This document shows positions 1 to 6,841 of a stretch of DNA of 9,475 nt, one piece after another. A program made the position numbers and the translations under genes. The stretch covers positions 1 to 9,475 of the forward strand of contig JAPPKP010000407.1 of the NCBI GenBank assembly GCA_028819955.1, in the 5' to 3' direction. The notes beneath the pieces were generated by a model that was not told the origin of the DNA, ran no database searches, and was given only the letters and a program-made list of their open reading frames with translations. Every line of letters begins with the position of its first letter. The stretch's first letter is position 1. This DNA comes from Rhodospirillaceae bacterium. Lineage in GTDB: Bacteria > Pseudomonadota > Alphaproteobacteria > UBA828.

Positions 1-1231
1 CGCCGCCGGCTGCAATGCAGACCGCGAGCGTCCCCCACACCCCGGCGAAGAGGTGCGCCGGAACCGCGCCGACCACATCGTCCACCTTGACGATCTCCAG
101 GAGCTTCACACCTAGGACGACGATGGCCCCGCCGATCGCGCCGATGATGACCGCGAAATAGTGATCGACGATGTCGGGTCCCGCCGTGATCGCCACCAGG
201 CCGGCGATAGCGCCGTTCAGGCTGGTGACCAGGTCGACACGCCCCATGATCGGCCGCGAGAGCGAGATCGCAGCAAGCACGCCGGCCGCCGCCGCGAGGT
301 TGGTGTTGGCCAGGATGTTGCTCAGCGCCACCGCGTCGATGGCACCGCTCAGCGCCAGTTGCGAACCGCCGTTGAAACCGAACCAGCCGAGCCAGAGGAT
401 GAACACGCCGAGCGTCACCGCCGGCACGTTCGAGGGCGGCGTGGTCTTGACGCTGCCGTCCTCGCGGAACTTGCCCTTCCGCGCGCCGACGATGAGGGCA
501 CCGGCCAGCGCCGCCCAGCCGCCGGTCGAATGCACGATCGTGGACCCGGCGAAATCCTGGAACCCCATCTCGGACAGCCAGCCGCCGCCCCAGGTCCAGG
601 ACCCGATCACCGGATAGATGAAGGCGGTCAGCAGCGCGATGAAGATGAAGAACGACCAGAGCTTCACGCGTTCGGCCAGGGTGCCCGAGACGATCGAGGC
701 GGTGGTTGCCACGAACACCATCTGGAAGAACCAGTCGGACATGGTGGAATAGCCGTTGCCTATGACGGCCTCGGCCGCGGCTTCGTCGCCGCCGAGCAAA
801 GCGATCTCGTCGCCAGTCGTCGAGTACGGCAACGCGAACGAGCCCACCCAGCTCCCCACGTCGACGTACATCAGGTTGTAGCCGACCAGGTAGTAGGTGA
901 GGCCGGCGATGGAGTAGAGGCCGATGTTCTTCAGGCAGATGACCGAGGCGTTCTTGGTGCGGACCGAGCCGGACTCCAGCATGGTGAAGCCGGCGCACAT
1001 CCACATCACCAGCGCGCCCCAGATGAGGAACGAGAAGCTGTTGAGGATGAACTGCGTCTCGGCTGTCACCGCGGCGTATGCCTGCGGCACCACGAACACC
1101 AGCGAGACCGTGAACATGAGGACCAGACCGATAGTCCTCCAGCGGGATCTTCCGGCGAATCTGAAGGGTGCGAGGCCTAGGCGAGAGAAGCCCGGCAGCG
1201 TTCCACGCGTAGCTCTCCAATCGTGCCGCAT
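1..1231 (-). CDS. amtB: Ammonium transporter, AmtB/Amt family (3' end cut off by window edge)
   Basis: Inner-membrane ammonium channel of the Amt/Mep/Rh family, which conducts NH3/NH4+. I translated the minus strand by hand; about 410 codons lie in the window. Residues 226-250 match the Amt signature (DFAGSTIVHSTGG, then AALAGALIVGAR), with D226 and pore histidine H234. The second pore histidine is in VPAHLFAGVWGTL near residue 393, preceded by the usual DD-V-GAV. GTLAERVKLW and LGWFGFNGG are also typical. Roughly 60-100 C-terminal residues should lie beyond the left edge. The start at 1231 is the only ATG before M39 (at 1117) and gives an Arg-rich leader followed by a hydrophobic signal sequence ending in PQAYA, the likely cleavage site. 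A GGGGCAGGG purine run precedes it. Starting at M39 would leave a signal peptide with no positive charge. No glnK lies upstream, although that is the usual partner. Confidence 0.95.
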   Translation of the reverse strand, partial: MRHDWRATRGTLPGFSRLGLAPFRFAGRSRWRTIGLVLMFTVSLVFVVPQAYAAVTAETQFILNSFSFLIWGALVMWMCAGFTMLESGSVRTKNASVICLKNIGLYSIAGLTYYLVGYNLMYVDVGSWVGSFALPYSTTGDEIALLGGDEAAAEAVIGNGYSTMSDWFFQMVFVATTASIVSGTLAERVKLWSFFIFIALLTAFIYPVIGSWTWGGGWLSEMGFQDFAGSTIVHSTGGWAALAGALIVGARKGKFREDGSVKTTPPSNVPAVTLGVFILWLGWFGFNGGSQLALSGAIDAVALSNILANTNLAAAAGVLAAISLSRPIMGRVDLVTSLNGAIAGLVAITAGPDIVDHYFAVIIGAIGGAIVVLGVKLLEIVKVDDVVGAVPAHLFAGVWGTLAVCIAAGG

Positions 1232-1268
1232 CGCTTGATCCCTGCCCCTTGGTTCACACTTTTTTCGA

Positions 1269-1297
1269 ACCATGACCACGTTCGCCAGGGCTGTCAA
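1269..1297 (-). promoter_or_regulatory. Possible sigma-70 promoter for amt
   Basis: On the minus strand a perfect TTGACA (-35) lies at 1297-1292. A 17-base spacer leads to CATGGT (-10, only three of six matches) at 1274-1269. Transcription would start near 1262, about 30 bases before the amt ATG. I found no TGGCAC-N5-TTGC sigma-54 element in 1232-1433, although nitrogen-regulated amt genes often have one. The -35 is convincing and the -10 is weak. Confidence 0.35.
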
Positions 1298-1373
1298 ATG
1301 TGCTCGCAAACAGTCGTCGAACCCGTCTGAAGTAACGCCCATAATGTCTTGATGTAGAGAATTTTCTCGTAAG

Positions 1374-1394
1374 AGCAGCATGGCGCGTGCTGCT
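1374..1394 (-). other. Stem-loop just downstream of the NAD(P)HX repair gene
   Basis: A perfect 7-base inverted repeat (AGCAGCA, 7-base loop, TGCTGCT) lies 40 bases past the stop codon of the gene ending at 1434. No T run follows in the direction of transcription, so it is not a standard intrinsic terminator. It may stabilise the 3' end or be chance. The rest of 1232-1433 shows no gene. Confidence 0.3.
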
Positions 1395-1433
1395 GGCCTC
1401 GCCCGCTCCTGTACCGCTCGAGTCGTCATCTGC

Positions 1434-2894
1434 TCATAGAGTCAGTCCTCGGAGCACGCCGGGCAGCGATTCGCTCAGGTCCTCGGCGATCAGACCGGGG
1501 CCGAACGCGGCCGCCGCGGCGCCGTGCAGCCACACCCCTGCGGCCGCCGCTTCGAAAGCCGGCATTCCCTGCGCCAGCAGGCCGAGGATGAACCCAGCCA
1601 GGACATCGCCCGAGCCCGCCGTCGCCAGGGCGGGCGGCGCATTGGCGTTGATTGCCGCGCGGCCGTCGGGCGCCGCGATCACGCTGTCGGCGCCCTTCAG
1701 GACCACCGCGGCCCCGCTTTCGGCCGCCGCGGCACGGGCACGCGAGAGCTTGTCGCCCTCGTGGGCGAAGAGGCGCCGGTACTCACCCTCATGCGGGGTC
1801 AGCACCGCATCGGGCCCGAGCACCGCGAACAGCGTTGTCGGCTCGTCCTGAAATGCCGTGAGCGCGTCGGCGTCCAGCACGCAGCGCTTGCCCGCGCCGA
1901 GCGACTGCAGCGCCCTTGCGCGGGTCGCGGGACTCACACCGCAGCCGGGGCCGATCAGCAGCGCGTTGCGGCGCGCGTCGGCGAGCGCCGTCCCGAGATC
2001 GTCGAGGGAAGCAACCATGACGGCGGTCAACTGAGCGGCATAGACGGGCAGCGCCGCCTCGGGTGCGTGGACCGTGACCAGCCCGGCGCCGATGCGGAGC
2101 GCCGCGCGGGCGGCGAGCCGCGCCGCGCCGGAATGCGTGCCGTCGCCACCCACCACGAGCGCATGGCCGCGGCTGTACTTGTGATCGGCCGCTTCAGGGC
2201 CGGGCAGCAGCCCCTGCCAAAGCGCCGGCGCGTTCTCGTAAACCCGGAGCTTGAGTTCGTCGATCGCCGACTCTGGAATACCGATGTCGGCGACCACTAC
2301 TTCGCCGGCATGCTCGCGCCCCGGCAACAGCAGGTGCCCGTACTTACGCCGGCCGAAGGTCACGGTCAGCGCCGCCTCGAAGGATCCGCCCAGGGCCTCA
2401 CCAGTATCGCCGTGGACGCCGCTCGGCACGTCGACCGCGACGCAGGCGAGTCCCTGCGCCGCGCATGCCTCGGCGAGCGCCAACGGCACACCCTCCAACG
2501 GCCTCGCCAGCCCGGCGCCGAACAACGCATCGACCACCAGCGGCTCACCCTCGAGCAGTGCCGGATCGAGCGGTTCGACCGGGTGCTCCCAACGCTCCGC
2601 CATCGCCGCAGCGTCGCCCTCGAGGCGCTCACGCGCGCCCAGAAGCCCGAGTCGCACCGGCCAGCCGGCCTCCGCCAGCAATCGCGCCACGACGAAGCCG
2701 TCGCCGCCGTTGTTGCCGGGGCCGCAGAGCACCGCCACGGGCCGGGGCGCCCAGCGCCGCACGATCGCCTGCGCGACCGCCCGGCCGGCGTTCTCCATTA
2801 GAGTGAGTCCCGGCGTGCCCGCACGTGCCGCTGCCGCGTCGGCCGCGTACATCTCGGCAACGGAAAAGAGCGCGAGAGCGCCGGCGTCACTCAT
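1434..2894 (-). CDS. nnr: Bifunctional NAD(P)H-hydrate epimerase / ADP-dependent NAD(P)HX dehydratase
   Basis: Metabolite repair enzyme. The N-terminal YjeF_N domain epimerises R- and S-NAD(P)HX, and the C-terminal ribokinase-like domain dehydrates S-NAD(P)HX back to NAD(P)H using ADP in bacteria. It is 486 aa, near the ~500 aa of E. coli YjeF. Epimerase marks: NNGGDGF at 61-67, VVDALFGAG with D122, and VDVPSG with D155. Dehydratase marks: KYSRGHALVVGG from 239, LIGPGCG at 313-319, LDADAL near 340, LTPHEGEY near 365, and TAGSGDVLAG at 425-434 with the expected catalytic Asp430. The ATG at 2894 overlaps the stop of the upstream methyltransferase (ATGA, 2891-2894), so translation is probably coupled. 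The same frame stays open upstream to 3698, but that part encodes nothing recognisable and lies antiparallel-free over the methyltransferase, so the longer start is wrong. Confidence 0.95.
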   Translation of the reverse strand: MSDAGALALFSVAEMYAADAAAARAGTPGLTLMENAGRAVAQAIVRRWAPRPVAVLCGPGNNGGDGFVVARLLAEAGWPVRLGLLGARERLEGDAAAMAERWEHPVEPLDPALLEGEPLVVDALFGAGLARPLEGVPLALAEACAAQGLACVAVDVPSGVHGDTGEALGGSFEAALTVTFGRRKYGHLLLPGREHAGEVVVADIGIPESAIDELKLRVYENAPALWQGLLPGPEAADHKYSRGHALVVGGDGTHSGAARLAARAALRIGAGLVTVHAPEAALPVYAAQLTAVMVASLDDLGTALADARRNALLIGPGCGVSPATRARALQSLGAGKRCVLDADALTAFQDEPTTLFAVLGPDAVLTPHEGEYRRLFAHEGDKLSRARAAAAESGAAVVLKGADSVIAAPDGRAAINANAPPALATAGSGDVLAGFILGLLAQGMPAFEAAAAGVWLHGAAAAAFGPGLIAEDLSESLPGVLRGLTL

Positions 2895-3592
2895 TCCGGG
2901 TCGGTGTGGAGCAGATCGACCCGCATCGGTTGCACGAAGGCGTAATCGCCGGCGTCCGTGCGGCCGGCCTCGAAGAGGCGCTTCACTGTCTCGCTCCGCA
3001 CCGCGTCGGCGCCGTAGCTGTTGTAGGTGAGGCCCGAGAAGAGACCGACGAACTCGCCGTGACTCTCGAAGCGCCGCTCGATCTCGTAGTGGACCTCCCG
3101 CGCGCGGGCAAAGAGCGGTGCCGACTCGCACACCGCCTCGCGCGCCTGGGCGCGGACCTCGGTTTCGTCGTGGAAGGGCTTGATGACGGCCGAGAACGGC
3201 CCTTCCATCACCGGCTCCATCACGTAGAGGAATCCGCCCGGCGCGAGCACGCGGCGTGCCTCGGCGAGCGCGGGGCGCATGGCGGCGTGCGGCACGTGGT
3301 GCAGGGAGCGCCCGAAGATCACCCCGTCGACCGTGCCGTCGGCCGCCGGAAGCGATTCGGCCCGCCCCTCGGCGAAGGTCACGCCCTCGGTCTCCGGCGC
3401 CGCGCGGTTGCGCTCGGCCTGGACCGGGTCCGGCTCGACGCCGAGCACCGTGGCGCCGCGCTCGGCCAGCGAACGGGCCAGCGCGCCGCCGCCGCAGCCC
3501 GCGTCGATCAGTGAGCGCCCGCTGACCTGCACGAGCCGGTCCAGCACTGCCAGATCGGTGCTCGCGCCCCAGCGTTCGACGGTCCCGGGCAT
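2891..3592 (-). CDS. Class I SAM-dependent methyltransferase, substrate unknown
   Basis: A 233-aa protein with a Methyltransf_11-type Rossmann fold. The SAM-binding motif I DAGCGGG is at 30-36. The acidic residue after beta-2 is E53 in VLGVEPD. A motif-II-like segment VDGVIFGRSLHHV is at 88-100, and LAPGGFLYVMEP at 116-127 is the usual post-motif segment. Nothing in the C-terminal half tells me the substrate; the LHHV and LxPGG pattern is common to small-molecule and quinone methyltransferases, so I give no name. I chose the ATG at 3592. A TTG at 3664 would extend the protein by 24 residues, but that extension is Arg/Gly-rich and the TTG coincides with a candidate -10 box. No clear Shine-Dalgarno precedes either start. 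It is first in a two-gene unit with the NAD(P)HX repair gene, overlapping it by 4 bases. Confidence 0.85.
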   Translation of the reverse strand: MPGTVERWGASTDLAVLDRLVQVSGRSLIDAGCGGGALARSLAERGATVLGVEPDPVQAERNRAAPETEGVTFAEGRAESLPAADGTVDGVIFGRSLHHVPHAAMRPALAEARRVLAPGGFLYVMEPVMEGPFSAVIKPFHDETEVRAQAREAVCESAPLFARAREVHYEIERRFESHGEFVGLFSGLTYNSYGADAVRSETVKRLFEAGRTDAGDYAFVQPMRVDLLHTDPE

Positions 3593-3663
3593 GGCGCGAG
3601 CATAGCCGCCACCCCGCCGCCGGGCCAGCGTCGAACTCTGTCGGCTGCCATGGAAGCTGCGCA

Positions 3664-3669
3664 ATCATA
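3664..3669 (-). promoter_or_regulatory. Possible -10 box for the methyltransferase/nnr unit
   Basis: TATGAT on the minus strand is a five-of-six match to TATAAT. It would start transcription near 3657, upstream of the chosen ATG at 3592. No good -35 is seen 16-18 bases upstream, so this is tentative. Confidence 0.25.
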
Positions 3670-3685
3670 CCGATTCTGATATGAA

Positions 3686-3724
3686 GCCCGTTGAGCATGT
3701 GCGCCCGCCAGTCATCGAACGGGC
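3686..3724 (+). repeat. 7-base inverted repeat upstream of comM
   Basis: GCCCGTT at 3686-3692 is perfectly complementary to AACGGGC at 3718-3724, with a 25-base spacer. It lies 22 bases before the comM ATG, in the divergent region with the methyltransferase. It could be a leader stem-loop or a widely spaced operator. In GC-rich DNA a 7-base match may be chance. Confidence 0.3.
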
Positions 3725-3745
3725 AAGTCAGTCCAGAGTTGCCGC

Positions 3746-5266
3746 ATGGTTGCCCACGTCGAGACCGTCGCCTTCCAGGGCATCGAGGCGCTGCCGGTCG
3801 ACGTGCAGGTGCATATCGGCGCAGGCATGCCGGCGTTTACGGTGGTGGGACTCCCCGACAAGGCGGTAGCGGAGAGCCGGGAGCGGGTGCGGGGCGCGCT
3901 CGCGGGCCTTGGTCTGGCGCTGCCGCTGAGGCGGATCACGGTGAACCTTGCGCCGGCGGACATGCAGAAGGAAGGCAGCCACTTCGATCTTCCCATCGCG
4001 CTCAGCCTGCTGGTAGCGATGGAGGTGCTGGCGCCGGACGATCTTGCAACCTATGTCGCGCTCGGCGAGCTCGGCCTCGATGGCGCGCTGATACCGGTCA
4101 CAGGCGTGCTGCCCGCCGCCATCGGCGCCAATGCGCGCGAGCGCGGCCTGATCTGCCCGGCCACCAACGGCGCCGAGGCCGCCTGGGCCGGCGGCGGTGA
4201 GGTCGTGGCGCCCGCCGACCTCCTGGCGCTCATCAATCACTTCAAGGGCACGCAAATGCTGGCGCCACCGAAGTCGGTGGCGTTCGCACAATCCCCGCAC
4301 TACCCCGACTTGCGCGACATCAAGGGGCAGGAGACCGCCAAGCGCGCCCTGGAGCTTGCCGCCGCCGGCGGCCACAACCTGCTGATGATCGGCCCGCCGG
4401 GCACCGGCAAGTCGATGCTGGCATCGCGCCTGCCCGGCATTTTGCCGCCGCTCGCGCCCGAGGAGGCGTTGAGCGTGAGCATGATCGCCTCGGTTGCGGG
4501 TCTCCTGGGAGACAACGGGCTCACCCGCAGCCGGCCCTTCCGCGACCCGCACCATTCGGCCTCGATGGCGGCAATGGTGGGCGGCGGTGTCCGCGCCCGC
4601 CCCGGCGAGGTCTCGCTCGCCCACCTCGGCGTTCTGTTCCTGGACGAGCTGCCCGAGTTTCCCCGCCCGGTGCTCGACGCGCTGCGCCAGCCCATTGAGA
4701 GTGGCGCGGTTGCGGTGGCGCGCGTCAACGCCCACGTGCGCTACCCCGCGCGCTTCCAGCTCGTCGCCGCGATGAACCCGTGCCGCTGCGGTTACCTGTC
4801 GGACCCCGCTCGCGCCTGTACCCGCGCGCCCCGCTGCGCGCAGGACTATCAGGTGCGCATATCGGGCCCGCTCTACGACCGCATCGACCTCCACGTGGAC
4901 GTGCCGGAGCTCTCCGCCGCCGACCTCACGCTGCCGCCGCCTGCCGAGGGTTCGTCCGAGGTCGCGGCCCGGGTCGAGGCCGCCCGCGCGGCCCAGCGGG
5001 CGCGCTTCCACGCATTGGGCGCGCCGCCCGACGTCCGCACCAATGCGGAGGCCGAGGGCGAGCTGCTCACCCGAATCGCCACGCCGGACGAGAGCGGACG
5101 GGAGCTTCTCGCGGATGCGACCGATCGGCTCAGGCTCTCGGCCCGCGGCCACCACCGTGTGCTCAAGGTTGCGCGCACGATCGCGGATCTCGCCGGTGCA
5201 GAGACCGTTGCACGCCGGCATATCGCCGAGGCGCTCTCCTACCGCCGCATCGGCCCCTACGGATAA
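3746..5266 (+). CDS. comM: ComM/YifB-family AAA+ ATPase (Mg-chelatase-like)
   Basis: A 506-aa cytoplasmic AAA+ protein, the same length as E. coli YifB/ComM. In naturally competent bacteria ComM is a hexameric helicase that drives branch migration while incoming DNA is integrated; homologues are also widespread in species not known to be competent. Residues ~1-165 form the Lon-protease-like ChlI domain and start in the family-typical way (MVAHVETVAFQGIEALPVDV). Walker A GPPGTGKS is at 216-223 and Walker B VLFLDE at 296-301. A cysteine cluster (C346, C348, C358, C364) follows the NPCRCG motif at 344-349, and RISGPLYDRIDLHVDVP with R371 and R379 comes next. The Mg_chelatase_C domain fills the last ~100 residues. 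All catalytic motifs are intact. The gene stands alone on the plus strand. Its ribosome site is weak (AGAG about 9 bases before the ATG). Confidence 0.96.
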   Translation: MVAHVETVAFQGIEALPVDVQVHIGAGMPAFTVVGLPDKAVAESRERVRGALAGLGLALPLRRITVNLAPADMQKEGSHFDLPIALSLLVAMEVLAPDDLATYVALGELGLDGALIPVTGVLPAAIGANARERGLICPATNGAEAAWAGGGEVVAPADLLALINHFKGTQMLAPPKSVAFAQSPHYPDLRDIKGQETAKRALELAAAGGHNLLMIGPPGTGKSMLASRLPGILPPLAPEEALSVSMIASVAGLLGDNGLTRSRPFRDPHHSASMAAMVGGGVRARPGEVSLAHLGVLFLDELPEFPRPVLDALRQPIESGAVAVARVNAHVRYPARFQLVAAMNPCRCGYLSDPARACTRAPRCAQDYQVRISGPLYDRIDLHVDVPELSAADLTLPPPAEGSSEVAARVEAARAAQRARFHALGAPPDVRTNAEAEGELLTRIATPDESGRELLADATDRLRLSARGHHRVLKVARTIADLAGAETVARRHIAEALSYRRIGPYG

Positions 5267-5302
5267 CCGACCGCCGAGCGCGCCGCTCCGGGCCGGCCGC
5301 GA

Positions 5303-5665
5303 TCAGGCCTTGGCGATCATGCGCCCGAGGCGCCGGCCGCCGCAGATGTGAACGTGGAAGTGCGGCACTTCCTGGCCGCCGTTCAAGCCGGTGTTGGCGA
5401 TGGTGCGGAAGCCGTCCGTCTCGAGCCCCAGCGAGCGGGCGATCTCGCCCACCGTCTTGAAGAAGCGCCCGACCTCCTCGGCCGAGGCCTCCTGCGTGAA
5501 GTCGTCGAGCGAGATGTAGGCGCCCTTTGGGATCACCAGCACGTGCACCGGCGCCTGCGGCGCGATGTCGCGAAAGGCGAGCACCGCGTCGTCCTCGTAG
5601 ACGGTATCGTTCGGAATCTCACCACGCAGAATTTTGGCGAAGATGTTGTCGTCGTCGTAGCTCAT
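5303..5665 (-). CDS. hinT: HIT-family (HinT-like) purine nucleotide phosphoramidase
   Basis: A 120-aa HIT protein. HinT-type members hydrolyse AMP-lysine and other adenosine phosphoramidates, and can remove AMP from aminoacyl-adenylates. The start MSYDDDNIFAKILRGEIP is the typical HinT beginning, followed by VYEDD, FRDIAPQAPVHVLVIPK at 31-47 and NTGLNGGQEVPHFHVHICGG at 91-110. The HxHxH triad is H102, H104 and H106, with H104 as the expected nucleophile. The ATG at 5665 overlaps the hisE stop by 4 bases (ATGA, 5662-5665) and has a GGGGA ribosome site 6 bases upstream. It is the last his-operon gene in the window, ending 36 bases from the convergent comM stop. The link to histidine synthesis is unproven, though HisE also acts on a nucleotide with an adenylate moiety. 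Confidence 0.94.
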   Translation of the reverse strand: MSYDDDNIFAKILRGEIPNDTVYEDDAVLAFRDIAPQAPVHVLVIPKGAYISLDDFTQEASAEEVGRFFKTVGEIARSLGLETDGFRTIANTGLNGGQEVPHFHVHICGGRRLGRMIAKA

Positions 5666-6009
5666 TTCTTGTCCCCGGACTCGCGTTTGTTCGCTTCGCG
5701 CGCGAGTCCGGAGACGCCGCGCCTCTTCGTGAGTTCGCCGAACACCTCGGCCGGCTTCACGCCCGCCGCCGACCACAGGACCAGAAGGTGGAACAGCAGG
5801 TCCGCGCTCTCGGAGACGACGCCCTTCTTGTCGCCGAGGGCGCCGGCAAGCGCCACCTCGACGCCCTCCTCCCCCACCTTCTTCGCCACGTGCTCCTGGC
5901 CGCGCGCGAAGGTCCGTGCGACATAGGAAGTCTCCGGGTCACCGCCCTTGCGTTTCTCGATGACGCCGTACAGCTCTTCGATGATGCTGCCGGCCTGTGC
6001 GCCCTTCAT
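5662..6009 (-). CDS. hisE: Phosphoribosyl-ATP pyrophosphohydrolase (HisE)
   Basis: Second step of histidine biosynthesis: it hydrolyses PR-ATP to PR-AMP and pyrophosphate. At 115 aa it is a stand-alone HisE, not a HisIE fusion; no hisI (cyclohydrolase) is in the window. The all-alpha MazG-like fold shows its metal-binding acidic residues: KKVGEEGVEVALA at 43-55 (E47, E48, E51) and SESADLLFHLLVL at 66-78 (E67, D70). SYVARTFARGQEHV at 28-41 is also family-typical. The C-terminal tail is Lys/Arg/Glu-rich. Upstream in this frame a stop occurs before any other start codon, which fixes the ATG at 6009. That ATG overlaps the stop of a 19-codon ORF linking it to hisF, and the hisE stop overlaps the HIT gene start. 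Confidence 0.96.
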   Translation of the reverse strand: MKGAQAGSIIEELYGVIEKRKGGDPETSYVARTFARGQEHVAKKVGEEGVEVALAGALGDKKGVVSESADLLFHLLVLWSAAGVKPAEVFGELTKRRGVSGLAREANKRESGDKK

Positions 6010-6065
6010 CCTGCCGCCCCGTTTCGCTCCGCGCGTTGGGTATCAGAATTCACCGGCGCCGTCAT
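6006..6065 (-). CDS. 19-codon ORF bridging hisF and hisE
   Basis: An open frame ATG ACG GCG ... GCA GGA TGA encodes [19 protein letters not shown]. Its ATG overlaps the hisF stop (ATGA, 6062-6065), and its TGA overlaps the hisE start (ATGA, 6006-6009). It therefore fills the otherwise untranslated 52-base gap exactly. I see no domain or signal, and the composition is hydrophilic. The likeliest role, if translated, is to carry reinitiating ribosomes from hisF to hisE and not to make a functional peptide. A start and stop arrangement like this could arise by chance. No independent ribosome site is evident, since its start lies inside the hisF end. Confidence 0.35.
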   Translation of the reverse strand: MTAPVNSDTQRAERNGAAG

Positions 6066-6817
6066 GGCCGCACGGGGATGCCGGCTGCACGCATGTGCGC
6101 CTTTGCCTCGCCGATCGAATGCTCGCCGAAATGGAAGATGGAGGCCGCCAGCACGGCCGTCGCGTGGCCGTCGCGGATACCCTCCACCAGATGATCGAGC
6201 GTGCCGACGCCGCCCGACGCGATGACCGGAATCGTGACCGCGTCGGCCACGGCGCGCGTCAGTTCGAGATCGAAGCCTGCGCGGGTGCCGTCGCGATCCA
6301 TCGAGGTCAGCAGGATTTCCCCCGCTCCGGCGTCCGCCATGCGCCGGGCCCACCCGATGGCCTCGATCCCCGTCGGCTTGCGCCCGCCGTGGGTGAAGAT
6401 CTCGAAGCCGCCCGCGACCCGCTTGGCGTCGATGGCGACGACGATGCACTGGGTGCCGAACTTCTCCGCCGCCTCTGCGACGAAGGCGGGGTTGTGCACG
6501 GCGGCGGTGTTGATCGAGACCTTGTCGGCGCCTGCCAGCAGCAGCGCGCGGACATCCTCGATGGCGCGCACGCCGCCGCCCACGGTGAGCGGCATGAAGC
6601 AGACTTCGGCGGTGCCGGCGACGACGTCGTAGATCGTGTCGCGCTGCTCGTGGGAGGCGGTGATATCGAGGAAGCAGAGCTCGTCCGCCCCCTGCTCGTC
6701 GTAAATCCTGGCCTGCTCCACCGGATCGCCCGCATCCACCAGATCGACGAAATTCACGCCCTTGACCACCCGCCCGGCGTGGACGTCGAGGCACGGGATG
6801 ACGCGCATCTTCAGCAT
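6062..6817 (-). CDS. hisF: Imidazole glycerol phosphate synthase, cyclase subunit HisF
   Basis: Synthase half of IGP synthase. With ammonia channelled from HisH it turns PRFAR into imidazole glycerol phosphate and AICAR. The protein is 251 aa, the usual length for this (beta-alpha)8 barrel. The start [20 protein letters not shown] is canonical, with catalytic D11; the second catalytic aspartate is D130 in VVAIDAKR. Phosphate-binding loops are TVGGGVR at 78-84 and VIASGGVGT in the C-terminal half. [14 protein letters not shown] is also diagnostic. It lies 24 bases after hisA. No Shine-Dalgarno is visible before the ATG, so it may depend on ribosomes from hisA. Its stop overlaps the small ORF leading to hisE. 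Confidence 0.98.
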   Translation of the reverse strand: MLKMRVIPCLDVHAGRVVKGVNFVDLVDAGDPVEQARIYDEQGADELCFLDITASHEQRDTIYDVVAGTAEVCFMPLTVGGGVRAIEDVRALLLAGADKVSINTAAVHNPAFVAEAAEKFGTQCIVVAIDAKRVAGGFEIFTHGGRKPTGIEAIGWARRMADAGAGEILLTSMDRDGTRAGFDLELTRAVADAVTIPVIASGGVGTLDHLVEGIRDGHATAVLAASIFHFGEHSIGEAKAHMRAAGIPVRP

Positions 6818-6841
6818 GGCGCGGGAGCGCGACCGGCGCGT

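Noticed and set aside
161..1180. Plus-strand ORF (339 residues) over amt
   Set aside because: Charged, His/Arg/Asp-rich translation typical of the antisense of a hydrophobic membrane protein. The opposite strand encodes a clear Amt.
1232..1433. Sigma-54 promoter for amt (TGGCGAACGTGG region)
   Set aside because: It has TGGC but lacks the -12 TTGC at the required spacing.
2895..3698. In-frame upstream extension of the NAD(P)HX repair gene to a 754-residue protein
   Set aside because: The extension lies over the methyltransferase on the same strand in another frame, is Arg/Gly-rich low-complexity and matches no domain. The ATGA junction at 2891-2894 and the YjeF-typical length support the start at 2894.
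3728..5221. Long minus-strand ORF (497 residues) antisense to comM
   Set aside because: High-GC shadow frame: the composition is Arg/Gly/His-rich without motifs, while the plus strand carries a complete ComM with all ATPase motifs.
5267..5302. Bidirectional terminator between convergent comM and the HIT gene
   Set aside because: The 36-base gap is GC-rich with a GGCCGGCC palindrome, but no stem with a usable loop and no T run on either strand.
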